64,000 nucleotides of DNA from Azohydromonas australica DSM 1124 (GCF_000430725.1 NZ_AUMO01000023.1:148244-212243), one strand, 5' to 3'; shown: positions 48,007-56,765, numbered from the stretch's first letter. Numbers and translations are program-made. The notes: a model not told the origin generated them from the letters alone.

Positions 48007-48828
48007 GTGAAAGTCACCGCCATTCCCCACACCGAAGCGGCCGCCCCGGTCGAGAGCGTGCCCGTACCCGGGGGCGTTTCGAACCTGCAGGCCACGGACT
48101 CGCTGTCGGTCAAGACAGCGGCGGCGCTGCTGGCCGTGCATCCCGGCGCGGCTTCCGGCGTGGTGGAGCTGAGCCCGCTGGGCCAGAGCGTGGCGACGCT
48201 GTCGGCCTTCGGGCTGCCGGTGGCGCTGTTGCCCACCGACGGTCCGCAGGACGCGCTGCTGCCGGGACAGCAGCACCACCAGCAGGCCGCGCAGAACGTG
48301 ATCCACGCGCTGGCCGCCGCGCTGAGCCTGAAGCAGGCCGTCGCGGCCGAGCAGTGGCTGGGCGAGGAGCCCGAATCCCACGCGCCGGCCCGCGAGCACA
48401 TGCCGCGGCAGGCGAGCGTGGCCGACGCGGGCGCGCCGGCACGATCGCCGGCGCAGCAGTCGGCCGGCTCGCTGCTCAACGCGATGCTGTGCGCCTCGCT
48501 CACCGGCCAGACGGCCATCGAGGTGCGGCGCTGGGACCGTCGCCCGCTGAAGCTGGAGCTGCAGCGCGAGCCGGACGGACGCGGAGGCTTCCGCGTCGTG
48601 CGCGCGCGCGTGCGACACGAAACGGAGCAAGGCACGCTCGACGCGGTGGTGGAGCTGAGCACGTCCTTTTCGGAAGACGGCGAGACCTCGGCGATGAACG
48701 TGAACATCCTTTGCGGCGAGGGGCTGGTGCGCGAGGTGGACGAGCACGTGGACGAGCTGCGCCAGGCCCTGGGCGCCCGCGGCCTGCACGCCGCCGTGCG
48801 CGCCCTGCCGGCGCCGGCCGAGGCCTGA
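48007..48828 (+). CDS. FliK-like protein (tentative)
   Basis: 273 residues. N-terminal half is low-complexity (Ala, Gln, His, Pro); the C-terminal part (about 170-255: EVRRWDRRPLKLELQREPDG, then VVRARVRHETEQGTLDAVVELS) has the beta-rich look of the flagellar hook-length control protein FliK C-terminal domain. The assignment rests mainly on the gene after it, an FlhB-type domain protein, because FliK- and FlhB-like genes are often paired. GTG start; no strong ribosome-binding site. No other flagellar genes are in the window. Confidence 0.55.
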   Translation: MKVTAIPHTEAAAPVESVPVPGGVSNLQATDSLSVKTAAALLAVHPGAASGVVELSPLGQSVATLSAFGLPVALLPTDGPQDALLPGQQHHQQAAQNVIHALAAALSLKQAVAAEQWLGEEPESHAPAREHMPRQASVADAGAPARSPAQQSAGSLLNAMLCASLTGQTAIEVRRWDRRPLKLELQREPDGRGGFRVVRARVRHETEQGTLDAVVELSTSFSEDGETSAMNVNILCGEGLVREVDEHVDELRQALGARGLHAAVRALPAPAEA

Positions 48829-48829
48829 C

Positions 48830-49144
48830 ATGAAACCGCCCGAGAACGCCCTGGAAGAGCTCCACGCCGAGGAGCCCACGCGCCGCCGCGCCGCAGTGGC
48901 CATGTCCTACGACACGCACCAGCGCATCGGCGCGCCCCACGTGGTGGCCAAGGGCTACAACGAAACGGCGCGGCGCATCGTGGAGCTGGCGCGGCAGGCG
49001 GGCATCCCGGTGACGGAATCGGCCGAGCTGGCGCAGGCGCTGATGCACGTGGAGCTGGACCGCGAGATCCCGCCCGAGCTGTACGCGGCCGTGGCGGAGC
49101 TGCTGGTCTGGATCTGGCGGCTGCAAAACCGGCCCCCGCCCTGA
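48830..49144 (+). CDS. FlhB C-terminal-domain-like protein
   Basis: 104 residues, all cytoplasmic. It aligns with the C-terminal switch domain of FlhB/YscU: AVAMSYDTHQRIGAPHVVAKGYNETARRIVELARQAGIPV, then PPELYAAVAELLVWIWRLQ. The NPTH autocleavage motif of full FlhB is not present, nor is the membrane part. Such free-standing homologues (FlhX-type) can partly replace the FlhB C-domain in some bacteria. Begins 1 base after the FliK-like gene. Confidence 0.82.
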   Translation: MKPPENALEELHAEEPTRRRAAVAMSYDTHQRIGAPHVVAKGYNETARRIVELARQAGIPVTESAELAQALMHVELDREIPPELYAAVAELLVWIWRLQNRPPP

Positions 49145-49235
49145 GACGGCCGCAGCAAAAAACTCTCCGTTACCGGCAAGGGCTCTGCGCCTAGACTTTG
49201 ACTGGTTTGACCATAAGCAATACAGGGGGTTTCAG

Positions 49236-49901
49236 ATGGGTCAAGTAACGAAGAGGGGGCGCGTATGGGCAGGCATGACCGCGGCCTTGGTGGCCTGTGG
49301 CGCGCAGGCCTCGCTGCTGCAGAACGGCAGCTTCGAAGACACGGTGGGCGGCGTGGGTGGCGGGTTCAGCCACTGCTACCTGGGCGGCGATTGCAGCGCG
49401 ACCGCAGTATCCGGCTGGAGCGGCAACGCGCCGCTGATCTCCTCGTCCAGCAGTCCCTGGGGCGGACCCAACCAGCTGGGGAACTGGAACCCTGGTTTCG
49501 GCAGCCTGCTCATCGGCCTGCAGAACCTCATGTACATCGAGCAGTCGCTGACGCTGGCCGCCGGCACCTACCAGCTCAGCTGGTTCGATGCCGGGCGCGC
49601 GGGCTACTCGCCGGCGAACTACAACGTTTCCTTCGACGGCACGGTGCTGCAGTCCTTGCACACCAACGTGTACCAGGCCTGGGGACAGCACACGCTGACC
49701 TTCCACGCCGACGGTGACGGCGTGCTGCGCTTCGGTGGCAACACGGTCGGGGCGGACGGCACGGCCTTCGTGGACAACGTGAGCCTGAACCTGGTGTCGC
49801 TGGACACGGTGCCGGTGCCCGAGCCCTCCAGCGCCGCGCTGCTGGGCCTGGGCCTGGCCGGCGTGGCCGCCACGCGCCGCCGCGCCACCCAGCGCGGCTG
49901 A
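49236..49901 (+). CDS. PEP-CTERM sorting-domain protein
   Basis: 221 residues. Signal peptide (residues 9-25, ending GAQAS), then a beta-sandwich-like region resembling DUF642/carbohydrate-binding folds (LLQNGSFEDTVGG, SGWSGNAPL, YIEQSLTLAAGTYQLSWFDAGR, FVDNVSLNLV). C-terminal sorting signal VPVPEPSSAALLGLGLAGVAATRRR: PEP, hydrophobic helix, Arg cluster. Exported and probably processed by an exosortase encoded elsewhere, then attached to the surface or extracellular matrix. Preceded by GGGGG and a possible TTGACT -35 element at about 49197. Confidence 0.88.
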   Translation: MGQVTKRGRVWAGMTAALVACGAQASLLQNGSFEDTVGGVGGGFSHCYLGGDCSATAVSGWSGNAPLISSSSSPWGGPNQLGNWNPGFGSLLIGLQNLMYIEQSLTLAAGTYQLSWFDAGRAGYSPANYNVSFDGTVLQSLHTNVYQAWGQHTLTFHADGDGVLRFGGNTVGADGTAFVDNVSLNLVSLDTVPVPEPSSAALLGLGLAGVAATRRRATQRG

Positions 49902-49907
49902 CGCCGA

Positions 49908-49928
49908 TGCTCCGGCAGCGCCGGAGCA
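49908..49928. terminator. Hairpin between convergent PEP-CTERM and YbhN-like genes
   Basis: 9-bp perfect stem TGCTCCGGC / GCCGGAGCA with a 3-base loop. No T-run on either side; placement between converging genes suggests a shared transcript end. Confidence 0.55.
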
Positions 49929-49955
49929 CTCATCACCTTAGGCGGGCGCGGAAGC

Positions 49956-50963
49956 TCAGCGCGGCCGGTCCGCCGCGGCCGGAACCGCCGCCTCGGGGTG
50001 GCTGGCCGCGTAGCGCTCCAGCAGCAGGTACAGCGCCACGCCGCCCAGCAGCGGCAGCAGGTAATAAAGCGCGCGGTAGGCCAGCACCGCGCCCATCACG
50101 GTGCCCTGCCCCAGCCGGCCCGACAGCAGCGTCAGGTACACCGCCTCCAGCACGCCCAGGCCCGCCGGGATGGGCGTGAACACGCCCACGATGGAAGCCG
50201 CCATCAGTACCGCCAGCGTGGTGCCGTAGGGCAGCCGCTCGCCCAGCAGCAGGTACATCACCGCGCCCATCAGCGCCCAGTTCGCGGTCGAGAACGCGAG
50301 CTGCGCCAGCGCGCGGCCGGGGCTGGGCAGCTGCAGCCGCCGCCCGCGCACACGCCATTCCTGCCCGTGCCACTTCGTGCAGGCCACGACGTAGCCGACG
50401 GCCAGCAGCAGCATGAGCACGCCCACGGCGCGCAGCGTCCACCCCGGCAGCCAGGCCTGCGGCGGCAGCGAGATCACGCCCGAGGCGAAGAGGCCGCCGG
50501 CCAGCAGCCCGTAGCCGAGCCAGTTGGTGGCCAGGCTGATGCCCACCACCTGCGCCACCGAGGCCTCGTCCAGCCCGGCGCGGGCGTACAGCCGCGCGCG
50601 CAGCGCCACGCCGCCCACCAGCGAGCCCAGGTTCAGGTTGAACGCGTAACTGGAGACGGCGATGGCCCAAGAGCGCCAGCGCGCCACGCGGTGGCGCACG
50701 TGGCCGCGGCCGATGAGGTCGAAGCAACCGTACAGGGCGTGGCTGAGCGTGGCCAGCAACCAGGCCGCGAGCAGCGCCTGCAGCGGCTGGCGCTTGAGCG
50801 CGGCCCAGGCGCCGGCCCAGTCGATCTGGTGCGCGCGCGACAGCAGCAGCCCCAGGATCACCACGCCCAGCACGGGCACCGCCCAGCGCCGGATGTAGGG
50901 CCAGGCGGCGGTCAAGGAGGCCCGCAACGGGCTGGTCGGCACGGGGGGAGCGTCGCTGAGCAT
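49956..50963 (-). CDS. YbhN/UPF0104-family membrane protein (lysylphosphatidylglycerol synthase TM-like)
   Basis: 335 residues, about eight membrane helices. Typical features: VSSYAFNLNLGSLVGGVALRARLYARAGL and ASIVGVFTPIPAGLGVLEAVYLTLL, which match the flippase-like membrane domain of MprF and its stand-alone homologues. No lysyl-transferase domain. Role unknown, possibly lipid translocation. ATG 50963 is preferred because GGGGAAG lies 9 bases before it; ATG 50972 would be too close. Confidence 0.85.
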   Translation of the reverse strand: MLSDAPPVPTSPLRASLTAAWPYIRRWAVPVLGVVILGLLLSRAHQIDWAGAWAALKRQPLQALLAAWLLATLSHALYGCFDLIGRGHVRHRVARWRSWAIAVSSYAFNLNLGSLVGGVALRARLYARAGLDEASVAQVVGISLATNWLGYGLLAGGLFASGVISLPPQAWLPGWTLRAVGVLMLLLAVGYVVACTKWHGQEWRVRGRRLQLPSPGRALAQLAFSTANWALMGAVMYLLLGERLPYGTTLAVLMAASIVGVFTPIPAGLGVLEAVYLTLLSGRLGQGTVMGAVLAYRALYYLLPLLGGVALYLLLERYAASHPEAAVPAAADRPR

Positions 50964-51082
50964 GGTGGCCATCTTCCCCAGCGCCGGTGGCGCCCGCCAG
51001 ACGGCGCCGCCGCGCCTCGCTGTAGGCGCTTTCCGACGCGGCTGCCGGACACCGCGCTGCCGCTGCCGCCGTGCCGGGCAGC

Positions 51083-51105
51083 AAAAAGCCCGCCGGCGGC
51101 GGGCT
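51083..51105 (-). terminator. Rho-independent terminator of ggt
   Basis: Read leftward: stem AGCCCGCC / GGCGGGCT with 3-base loop, followed by TTTTT (complement of 51083-51087). It lies 38 bases beyond the stop of the gamma-glutamyltransferase gene. Confidence 0.85.
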
Positions 51106-51142
51106 TCGGTGCTTCGGGCGCGCGGCGGGCGCCGAGGAAGGC

Positions 51143-53026
51143 TCAGGGCTTGAGCAGGTCGCCCAGCCAGCCCAGCAGCGGCTTGCTGCGCGGCAGCGTG
51201 ATGACGGTGCCCTCGCGGCGCGCATCGGCGCCGCCGTAGTAGCGGCCGGTCTTGTAGTCGATGCCCACGCCCTGCACCGCGCCGATGTCGGCCACGCCCA
51301 CGCTGTAGCCCAGCGCCTTGAGCCCGTCCACCGTGGCCTGGGGCAGCGCCGCCTCCACCGTCACCGAGGAGCTGGTGCTGGTGACGGACAGGCGCGGCGC
51401 GTTGATGGCCTGCTGCAGCTCCATGCCGTGGTCGATGAGGTTGAGCGTGACGTTGAGCACCGAGTTGATGATGGTCGAGCCGCCGGGCGAGCCGTAGGCC
51501 AGCACCGGGCGGCCCTTGGCGTCGAAGATCATCGTCGGCGTCATGCTGCTGCGCGGACGCTTGCCCGGCTGCACGTCGTTGTAGCCGGGGCCGCCCGTGA
51601 ACGGGTTGATGGACGGGACGATGTTGAAGTCGGTGAGCTCGTTGTTGAGCAGGAAGCCGTGGTTGCGGAAGGAACCGTCCGGGCGCTTGTAGCCTGCGAA
51701 CACGCCGATGCCGTGCGAGGACTCGATGGTGTTGGTGTAGGAGACGAAGTTGCCCCAGCGGTCGGCCACGGCGAAGTGCGTGGTGGTCTCGCCCGGGCCG
51801 GTCACAGGTTCGGCCACCGCCAGCCGCTTACCCACCTCCACGCCGGCGAACTGGTAGGGGCGCGGGTCGTCGGCCACCGGGTTGGTGACCTGCCGCTGCC
51901 CAGGCACGATGGCCAGGCTGCGCGTGTCGGTGTAGGGCTGGGCCAGCAGGCCCTTGGAGGGCACGGGGACGAAGTCGGCGTCGCCCATCCACACCGACCG
52001 GTCGGCGAAGGCGATGCGCATGGCCTCGGCCATCACGTTGGCCGTCTTCACCGAGCCGAAGCCGTAGCCCGCCGCCGCGTCGCCGATGGGGAAGCGCTCC
52101 AGCATCTTGAGCATCTGCAGCAGCGTCAGCCCGCCGGAGGACGGTGGCGACATCGCCTTGATGACGTAGCCGCGGTACGTCGCCTGCACCGGGTCGCGCA
52201 GCGCGGGGCGGTAGTCCTGAAGGTCGGCCAGGGTCATGCTGCCGCCCTGGCCCCACTTCTGTCCCTCGACGACGCCCTTGGCGATGTCGCAGCCCTTGGA
52301 CGGGATATAGCGGTAGAAGCAGTCGGGACCGTTCCTGGCGATCAGGCGCAGCGTGTCGGCCAGCGCCTCGTTGCGCACCAGCGAGCCCACCGCCGGCGCC
52401 ACGCCGCCGGGGCAGAAGAAGGCCTCCGACTCCGGCGAGTTGCGCGCGCGCGGGTTGCAGCTGGCCTCGACGTAGCGCGGCGTGGCCTTGAAGCCCCGGT
52501 CGGCCAGGCTGATGGCCGGCTGCAGCACCTTGTGCAGCGGCATGCGGCCGAAGCGGTCCAGCGCCAGCGCGGTGCCGCGCACCATGCCGGGCACGCCCAC
52601 GGCCACGCCCTGCAGCGACGCGTTGGCCACGCCCACGAACATCGACGGCGTGGCGCCGGCGGGCGCCTTCTCGCGCGAGTCGATGTAGAAGGTGCGGCCC
52701 GAGGCGGCGTGGTGAATCATCATGAAGCCGCCGCCGCCGATGCCCGCCGACTGCGGCTCCACGACGTTGAGCGCGTAGGCGATGGCCACGGCCGCGTCGA
52801 TGGCGTTGCCGCCCTTTTCCAGCACCTGCGCGCCGGCCTCCGCGCCATAGGGGTTGGCCACGGCCACCACGGCCTGCGGCCGCTCCAGCGGCAGCCCCGG
52901 CAGATCGCCCAGCGACAGGCCGATGGCCGCCTGCGCCGTCGTGGCCGCGGCGAGGCTGCCCAGGGCCAGCAGCACCGCCCGCCGCAGGCAGGACGGATTC
53001 AAGAAGTCAGGTTCCCGTACTGGCAT
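51143..53026 (-). CDS. ggt: Gamma-glutamyltransferase
   Basis: 627-residue precursor, periplasmic. Signal peptide (AVLLALGSLAAATTAQA). Large subunit: VVAVANPYGAEAGAQVLEKGGNAIDAAVA and the substrate loop PQSAGIGGGGFMMIH. The self-cleavage site and catalytic Thr are in ETTTHFAVADRWGNFVSYT. Gly/Ser oxyanion region: RPRSSMTPTM and YGSPGGSTI. Hydrolyses glutathione or transfers its glutamyl group. GAGGAGC lies 7 bases before ATG 53026; longer frames to 53113 are not needed. Extra residues ASCNPRARNSPESEAFFCPGG with two Cys near 205 are an insertion common in betaproteobacterial members. Single-gene transcript with its own terminator. Confidence 0.95.
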   Translation of the reverse strand: MPVREPDFLNPSCLRRAVLLALGSLAAATTAQAAIGLSLGDLPGLPLERPQAVVAVANPYGAEAGAQVLEKGGNAIDAAVAIAYALNVVEPQSAGIGGGGFMMIHHAASGRTFYIDSREKAPAGATPSMFVGVANASLQGVAVGVPGMVRGTALALDRFGRMPLHKVLQPAISLADRGFKATPRYVEASCNPRARNSPESEAFFCPGGVAPAVGSLVRNEALADTLRLIARNGPDCFYRYIPSKGCDIAKGVVEGQKWGQGGSMTLADLQDYRPALRDPVQATYRGYVIKAMSPPSSGGLTLLQMLKMLERFPIGDAAAGYGFGSVKTANVMAEAMRIAFADRSVWMGDADFVPVPSKGLLAQPYTDTRSLAIVPGQRQVTNPVADDPRPYQFAGVEVGKRLAVAEPVTGPGETTTHFAVADRWGNFVSYTNTIESSHGIGVFAGYKRPDGSFRNHGFLLNNELTDFNIVPSINPFTGGPGYNDVQPGKRPRSSMTPTMIFDAKGRPVLAYGSPGGSTIINSVLNVTLNLIDHGMELQQAINAPRLSVTSTSSSVTVEAALPQATVDGLKALGYSVGVADIGAVQGVGIDYKTGRYYGGADARREGTVITLPRSKPLLGWLGDLLKP

Positions 53027-53194
53027 GGCGCAGCTCCTCGTGAAGGGATGAAGGCGCCGGCACGCGCCGTGCGCGCGCCGGGCAGGCTCACTCTGCCCAG
53101 GGGGGATCACCACTTCAACCCGGCCACCGCCGCCCGGATGCGGGCGGGCAAACGCGCCGGAACGTGCTAGGCGAAGCGCTGCGCCGGGCCGGGA

Positions 53195-54469
53195 TCAGGC
53201 CCCGGGACAAGCGGTTGTGACCGAAACCGTTGCCGCGGCCTCCCGTGCGGCGGTGGCCGCGGGCGGATCCAGCAGCGCGGCGGCCTCCTGCAGTCCGCGC
53301 AGCAGCCCGGCGGCGCTGGGCTTGTCCACGAACACGCACTGCTTGCCGGTGCGCTTGCAATGGTCCTTGACGCGCCAGTAGGCGCCATGGCTGATGCAGC
53401 CGGTCTGGCAGATCACCAGGTCCGCCGCGGCCAGGCTGGACTCCAGCTGCGCGCTGCCGTCCTCCTCGCCGCCGTCGTGGTGCAGGAACTGGCCGCCCGT
53501 ACGCTCCACCAGCTGGCGGTACACCGGCACGCTGCCCGAGCGCCCGCCCACGCACAGCACGGCCTTGTCGGGCAGCTTGGGCGCCAGGGGCAGCGGCGTG
53601 ACCACGGGAGCATCCGCGGCGGCGAGTGCCGGCCCGTCCTCGGCCGCTCGCGCCGGCGCCGCCAGGGCCTGCGCCAGGCGCCGCTCCAGCGACTCGATGC
53701 GCAGGCGCTGGCGCTCGATCTGCTGGGCTTGGGCGCGCCGCGCGGGCAGGTCCGGCACGCCGCGGCGCAGCTCCTCGACTTCCGCGCGCAGGCTCTCCAG
53801 CGCCGTGTCGCGCGTGATCAGCGCGGCGCGCAGCCGCACCAGCTCGACGGACTGCAGCTCGATGGTGGCCGCGCGCTGCTGCAGCGCCTGGGTGCTGCGC
53901 TGCTGCGCCGCGGCCAGCTCGCGCACCAGCACCCCGTGCTCGCGCTGCAGCTCGGCGAAGCGGGCGCGGTCCACGCGCTCGGCCGCGCCGGCCTGGTGCT
54001 GCAGCATGTGCACGTCGCGCAGCACCCGCTCTTCCAGCACGGCGTCGCAGCGCCCATGCGTGAGCACGGCCCAGAAGGCGGCGGGCACGCCGACGCCCTC
54101 CAGCAGCCGCTGCTGCCACCACTGCGCCAGCGCCGCGCCGTCCTTGCAGCGCGCCGCGGAGGCCAGGGCGGGCGCGAAGCGCTCGTCGAGCTCGCGCTGC
54201 AGCCGCTCGGCCAGCGGCGTGCGGACCTTGCACTCCTGGATGGCCAGGCAGTGCAGCTCGTAGTCGTCCTGCGGCAGCGCACCGGCCATCACCTTCTGCG
54301 CCACGCGGCGCAGCAAGGGCAGCGGTACGCACACGCCCACCATCGGGCAGTAGGCCGTGGGCGCCAGGTCCCAGAAGCGGCGCCGGCGCGAGCTGCGGGT
54401 GAGCAGCTGCGCGGCCGCGGCCTGCTCATGCCGGCACGCCACCAGGCCGGGGCGGTCTTCGCTGCACAT
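53195..54469 (-). CDS. DUF2325-domain coiled-coil protein
   Basis: 424 residues. N-terminal region with Cys residues (SEDRPGLVACRHE, YCPMVGVCVPLPL), a long coiled coil (about 165-280, Arg/Glu/Leu-rich) and a C-terminal DUF2325 domain: AVLCVGGRSGSVPVYRQLVERTGGQFLHHDGGEED and ADLVICQTGCISHGAYWRVKDHCKRTGKQCVFVDKPS. Function unknown. GAGGAGC precedes the ATG. A small protein gene lies 15 bases upstream, and a Fur-like site precedes both, so the pair is probably iron-regulated (inference). Confidence 0.85.
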   Translation of the reverse strand: MCSEDRPGLVACRHEQAAAAQLLTRSSRRRRFWDLAPTAYCPMVGVCVPLPLLRRVAQKVMAGALPQDDYELHCLAIQECKVRTPLAERLQRELDERFAPALASAARCKDGAALAQWWQQRLLEGVGVPAAFWAVLTHGRCDAVLEERVLRDVHMLQHQAGAAERVDRARFAELQREHGVLVRELAAAQQRSTQALQQRAATIELQSVELVRLRAALITRDTALESLRAEVEELRRGVPDLPARRAQAQQIERQRLRIESLERRLAQALAAPARAAEDGPALAAADAPVVTPLPLAPKLPDKAVLCVGGRSGSVPVYRQLVERTGGQFLHHDGGEEDGSAQLESSLAAADLVICQTGCISHGAYWRVKDHCKRTGKQCVFVDKPSAAGLLRGLQEAAALLDPPAATAAREAAATVSVTTACPGA

Positions 54470-54484
54470 GGGTGGCTCCTCGAC

Positions 54485-54757
54485 TCAATGGCAGGCCGCC
54501 GAGGCGGCCGAGGGCGCATCCGGGCACGCCTGCAATCCGCGGCGCGCCGACAAGGTCATTTCCGACAGCTCCTCGAAGGCCTCGGGCGTCAGGCGCAGCG
54601 TGAGCGCGCCCACCTGCAGGTGCACCTGGCGGCAGTGCTCGCACACCAGGACCCGTCCCAGCGCGCCCTGCGCCACCGTCCGCGGCCGGCAGCCGGCGTC
54701 GTCCTCAGCGTTGCGTTGATCCAAGCCGGTTCTCCTTCCATCACCCGTGGTGTCCAT
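54485..54757 (-). CDS. Small protein with CxxC motif upstream of DUF2325 gene
   Basis: 90 residues. Core VLVCEHCRQVHLQVGALTLRLTPEAFEELSEM: a CEHC pair followed by a His (CxxCxxxH) suggests metal binding, then a predicted helix. No named family. The ATG at 54757 lies 12 bases from the Fur-like site. Probably translated with the DUF2325 gene. Confidence 0.65.
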   Translation of the reverse strand: MDTTGDGRRTGLDQRNAEDDAGCRPRTVAQGALGRVLVCEHCRQVHLQVGALTLRLTPEAFEELSEMTLSARRGLQACPDAPSAASAACH

Positions 54758-54768
54758 GCATCCACTTT

Positions 54769-54793
54769 ATTGCGAATCATTCTCATTAGCAAT
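54769..54793 (-). promoter_or_regulatory. Fur-box-like site
   Basis: Outer arms ATTGC (54769-54773) and GCAAT (54789-54793) enclose GAATCATTCTCATTA; the whole resembles the 19-bp Fur consensus built from GATAAT/ATTATC hexamers, with typical AAT-ATT-CTCATT spacing. Nine of 13 positions per half are symmetric. Placed directly before the small CxxC gene, where binding would block transcription when iron is plentiful. Confidence 0.65.
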
Positions 54794-54872
54794 AGGCAAG
54801 TTGGATCAGGAGCGCCGCACCGCGACCGCGCTCCTGTGTGCTGGACGGGCCGTGAAACGGCGCGCGGTGCGC

Positions 54873-54914
54873 AGCTGGAGCTGGAGCTGGAGCTGGAGCT
54901 GGAGCTGGAGCTGG
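54873..54914. repeat. Tandem hexanucleotide repeat, 7 copies of AGCTGG
   Basis: Seven exact AGCTGG units without interruption. The unit length is a multiple of three, so changes in copy number would not shift a frame. It lies in the gene-poor spacer between the Fur-regulated genes and the lipoprotein gene. Confidence 0.95.
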
Positions 54915-55523
54915 CCGGAAGATAAGCCCGTCGAATTTCTTTTTCATGACGCAGGCCGCCATGCGAGAAATGCCCGCCTCCGCACTATTCGCGCTCGACA
55001 GGATTTTTGAAGCAAATAATCAAAGCGCTTTTCAGGAAGGCTCATGGCAGTTACATCGGCAGCGTGAAAAATTTGGAAGAGCGCTGAGCCAGTTACAAGT
55101 CGGGGCATCACACGGCGCCAATGAGCGCTGGTTTGTATCTGAAGCCGGCTTGATGCAGCACAAGGAAGCCTCGCATGCGAACCGACGCGGGTGCGTGCAA
55201 GTCCTTGCTATCTAATGAACTTCCTGGTTGAAGCGCTTCGGCTCGCAGAGCCTGAATGACTCAACATATCGTCACAACATCGTAACAAAACATCGAGTTA
55301 CCTTATATACCTGCTTTCACAAACACATCACTCACAGTCTTTTACAGCCCGTCGAAATACAGCTTGTACCGCTTGATAAAGCACCTGAAGCAGTAAATCG
55401 CTGAAGGCGGGAATTACACCAACACGTTTCCAGGTTGACCAATGAAATTGGCGGCCAGCGCGTAGTGGATTCCAGTACCGGCCCGACAAGGGGCTGTTCT
55501 GAAGTACTACTGGAATAAGCATC
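54915..55523. other. Lower-G+C spacer with no confident gene
   Basis: Base composition drops to near even here, unlike the rest of the window. One rightward frame, 54946-55215 (89 residues, MTQAAMREMPASALFALDRI...), has no ribosome-binding site or family that I recognise; coding status is doubtful. The perfect palindrome GAAGCGCTTC lies near 55230. From 55216 to 55523 is a leader of about 300 bases before the lipoprotein gene, with an A+T-rich patch (TTATATACC near 55300) that may be its promoter. Confidence 0.5.
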
Positions 55524-56705
55524 GTGAGTATCCAAATCAATGTGCGCCCGGCGCTGGCCGGGTCCCTGGTGTCGACCCTCGTGCTGCTCGCGGCTTGCGG
55601 CGGCGGTGGCGAAACGACGCTGTCCCAGGCGTCCTCGTCCGGCACGGCAGCTTCCACCGCGCTCGCCCAGCCGATGGCGCTGACCGCGGACACCCGCATG
55701 AAGTGGAATCCCGGCCACTACGTCCAACTCGGCGCCGGCGCCAGCGACGACCTGGTGCAGCGCACCTTCAAGGAAATCTCCGCCATGCCCAACGTGCGCG
55801 GCGTGCAGACCCGCCACGTGTGGCGTGACCTGGAAACCGACAAGGGCGTCTACGACTTCAGCGAGATCGACAAGGACGTGGCCAAGGCCCAGGCGGTGGG
55901 CAAGCGGCTGTTCATCATGATCGGCACGAAGACCTTCAAGGCCGGCTCGCGTGCGCTGCCCGACTACATGCACACCGACGAGTACAGCGGCGGCGCCTAC
56001 CGCATCTTCATCGATGCCAAGGACACCACCGGCACCGAGGCCACCACCGGCGAGAACATCGCGCTCTACAACGCCAACGTGCGTGACCGCTTCATCGCGC
56101 TGACCACCGCGCTGGGCCAGCGCTACAACGGCAACAACGCCTTCGAAGGGATCATCTTCAACGAGACCTCGCTGGGCCAGTCCACGGTGCCGATGACCAG
56201 CACGCAGAAGGCGGACTTCTTCACCAACCTCGCCGCGGTGGACGCCGCCACGCGCAAGGCCTTCCCCAACACGGTGGTGCTGCAGTTCATCAACTTCCCG
56301 CGCGCCTACATGCCGGGGCTGGTCAACAGCGCCATCAACAACGGCGTGGCGCTGGGCGGCCCCGACACCTTCCTCAACGACAGCGAGCTGGAGATCTCGG
56401 CCTACCCGCACTACGAGACCGCCTGGGGCAAGGTGCCGCTGGGTCCCTCGGTGCAGGCCGAGAACTACTACACCACCTACCAGGACGGCCCCTACGCGCC
56501 GCCGGCCGTGACGGACCTCTACGCCTTCGCGAAGAACCGGCTGCACGCCAACTACATGTTCTGGTCCAAGACGCTGACCGAGCCGCTGATGCCCTACAAC
56601 AACGTGCTGTCGATGTGGAAGTCCGCCAGCTTCCCCAAGGACGCTGCCGGCGGCCTGTCCACGACCTGCCCGAGCACCTTCACGTCCTGCGTGCCCAAGC
56701 TCTAA
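55524..56705 (+). CDS. Glycosidase-like lipoprotein
   Basis: 393 residues. Lipobox LVLLAACGGGG (lipidated Cys25), a Ser/Thr/Ala linker, then a TIM-barrel-like domain: MKWNPGHYVQLGAG, VRGVQTRHVWRDLETDKGVYDFSEIDKDVAKAQAVGKRLFIMIGTKTF, FEGIIFNETSLGQ (candidate catalytic Glu in NET) and ISAYPHYETAWG. The strand-helix order recalls GH5/GH42-type glycosidases, but no exact family can be named. GTG at 55524 behind GGAA. Ends at a strong terminator. Convergent with the thioesterase gene. Confidence 0.75.
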   Translation: MSIQINVRPALAGSLVSTLVLLAACGGGGETTLSQASSSGTAASTALAQPMALTADTRMKWNPGHYVQLGAGASDDLVQRTFKEISAMPNVRGVQTRHVWRDLETDKGVYDFSEIDKDVAKAQAVGKRLFIMIGTKTFKAGSRALPDYMHTDEYSGGAYRIFIDAKDTTGTEATTGENIALYNANVRDRFIALTTALGQRYNGNNAFEGIIFNETSLGQSTVPMTSTQKADFFTNLAAVDAATRKAFPNTVVLQFINFPRAYMPGLVNSAINNGVALGGPDTFLNDSELEISAYPHYETAWGKVPLGPSVQAENYYTTYQDGPYAPPAVTDLYAFAKNRLHANYMFWSKTLTEPLMPYNNVLSMWKSASFPKDAAGGLSTTCPSTFTSCVPKL

Positions 56706-56732
56706 CCACAAAGCCGACCAACGCGCGCATTC

Positions 56733-56760
56733 AGCGGGCCCGCAAGGGCCCGCTTTTTTT
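56733..56760 (+). terminator. Rho-independent terminator of the lipoprotein gene
   Basis: 9-bp stem AGCGGGCCC / GGGCCCGCT with GCAA tetraloop, followed by TTTTTTT. It lies 28 bases after the stop codon. Confidence 0.95.
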
Positions 56761-56765
56761 GTGCC

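Noticed and set aside
54747..55010. Rightward frame with Ser-Trp repeats over the hexamer array
   Set aside because: The repeat reads as SWSWSW in one frame and ELELEL in another; no ribosome-binding site or recognisable domain.
55328..55699. Leftward 123-codon frame
   Set aside because: Overlaps the start of the lipoprotein gene antisense; no family features or start signal.
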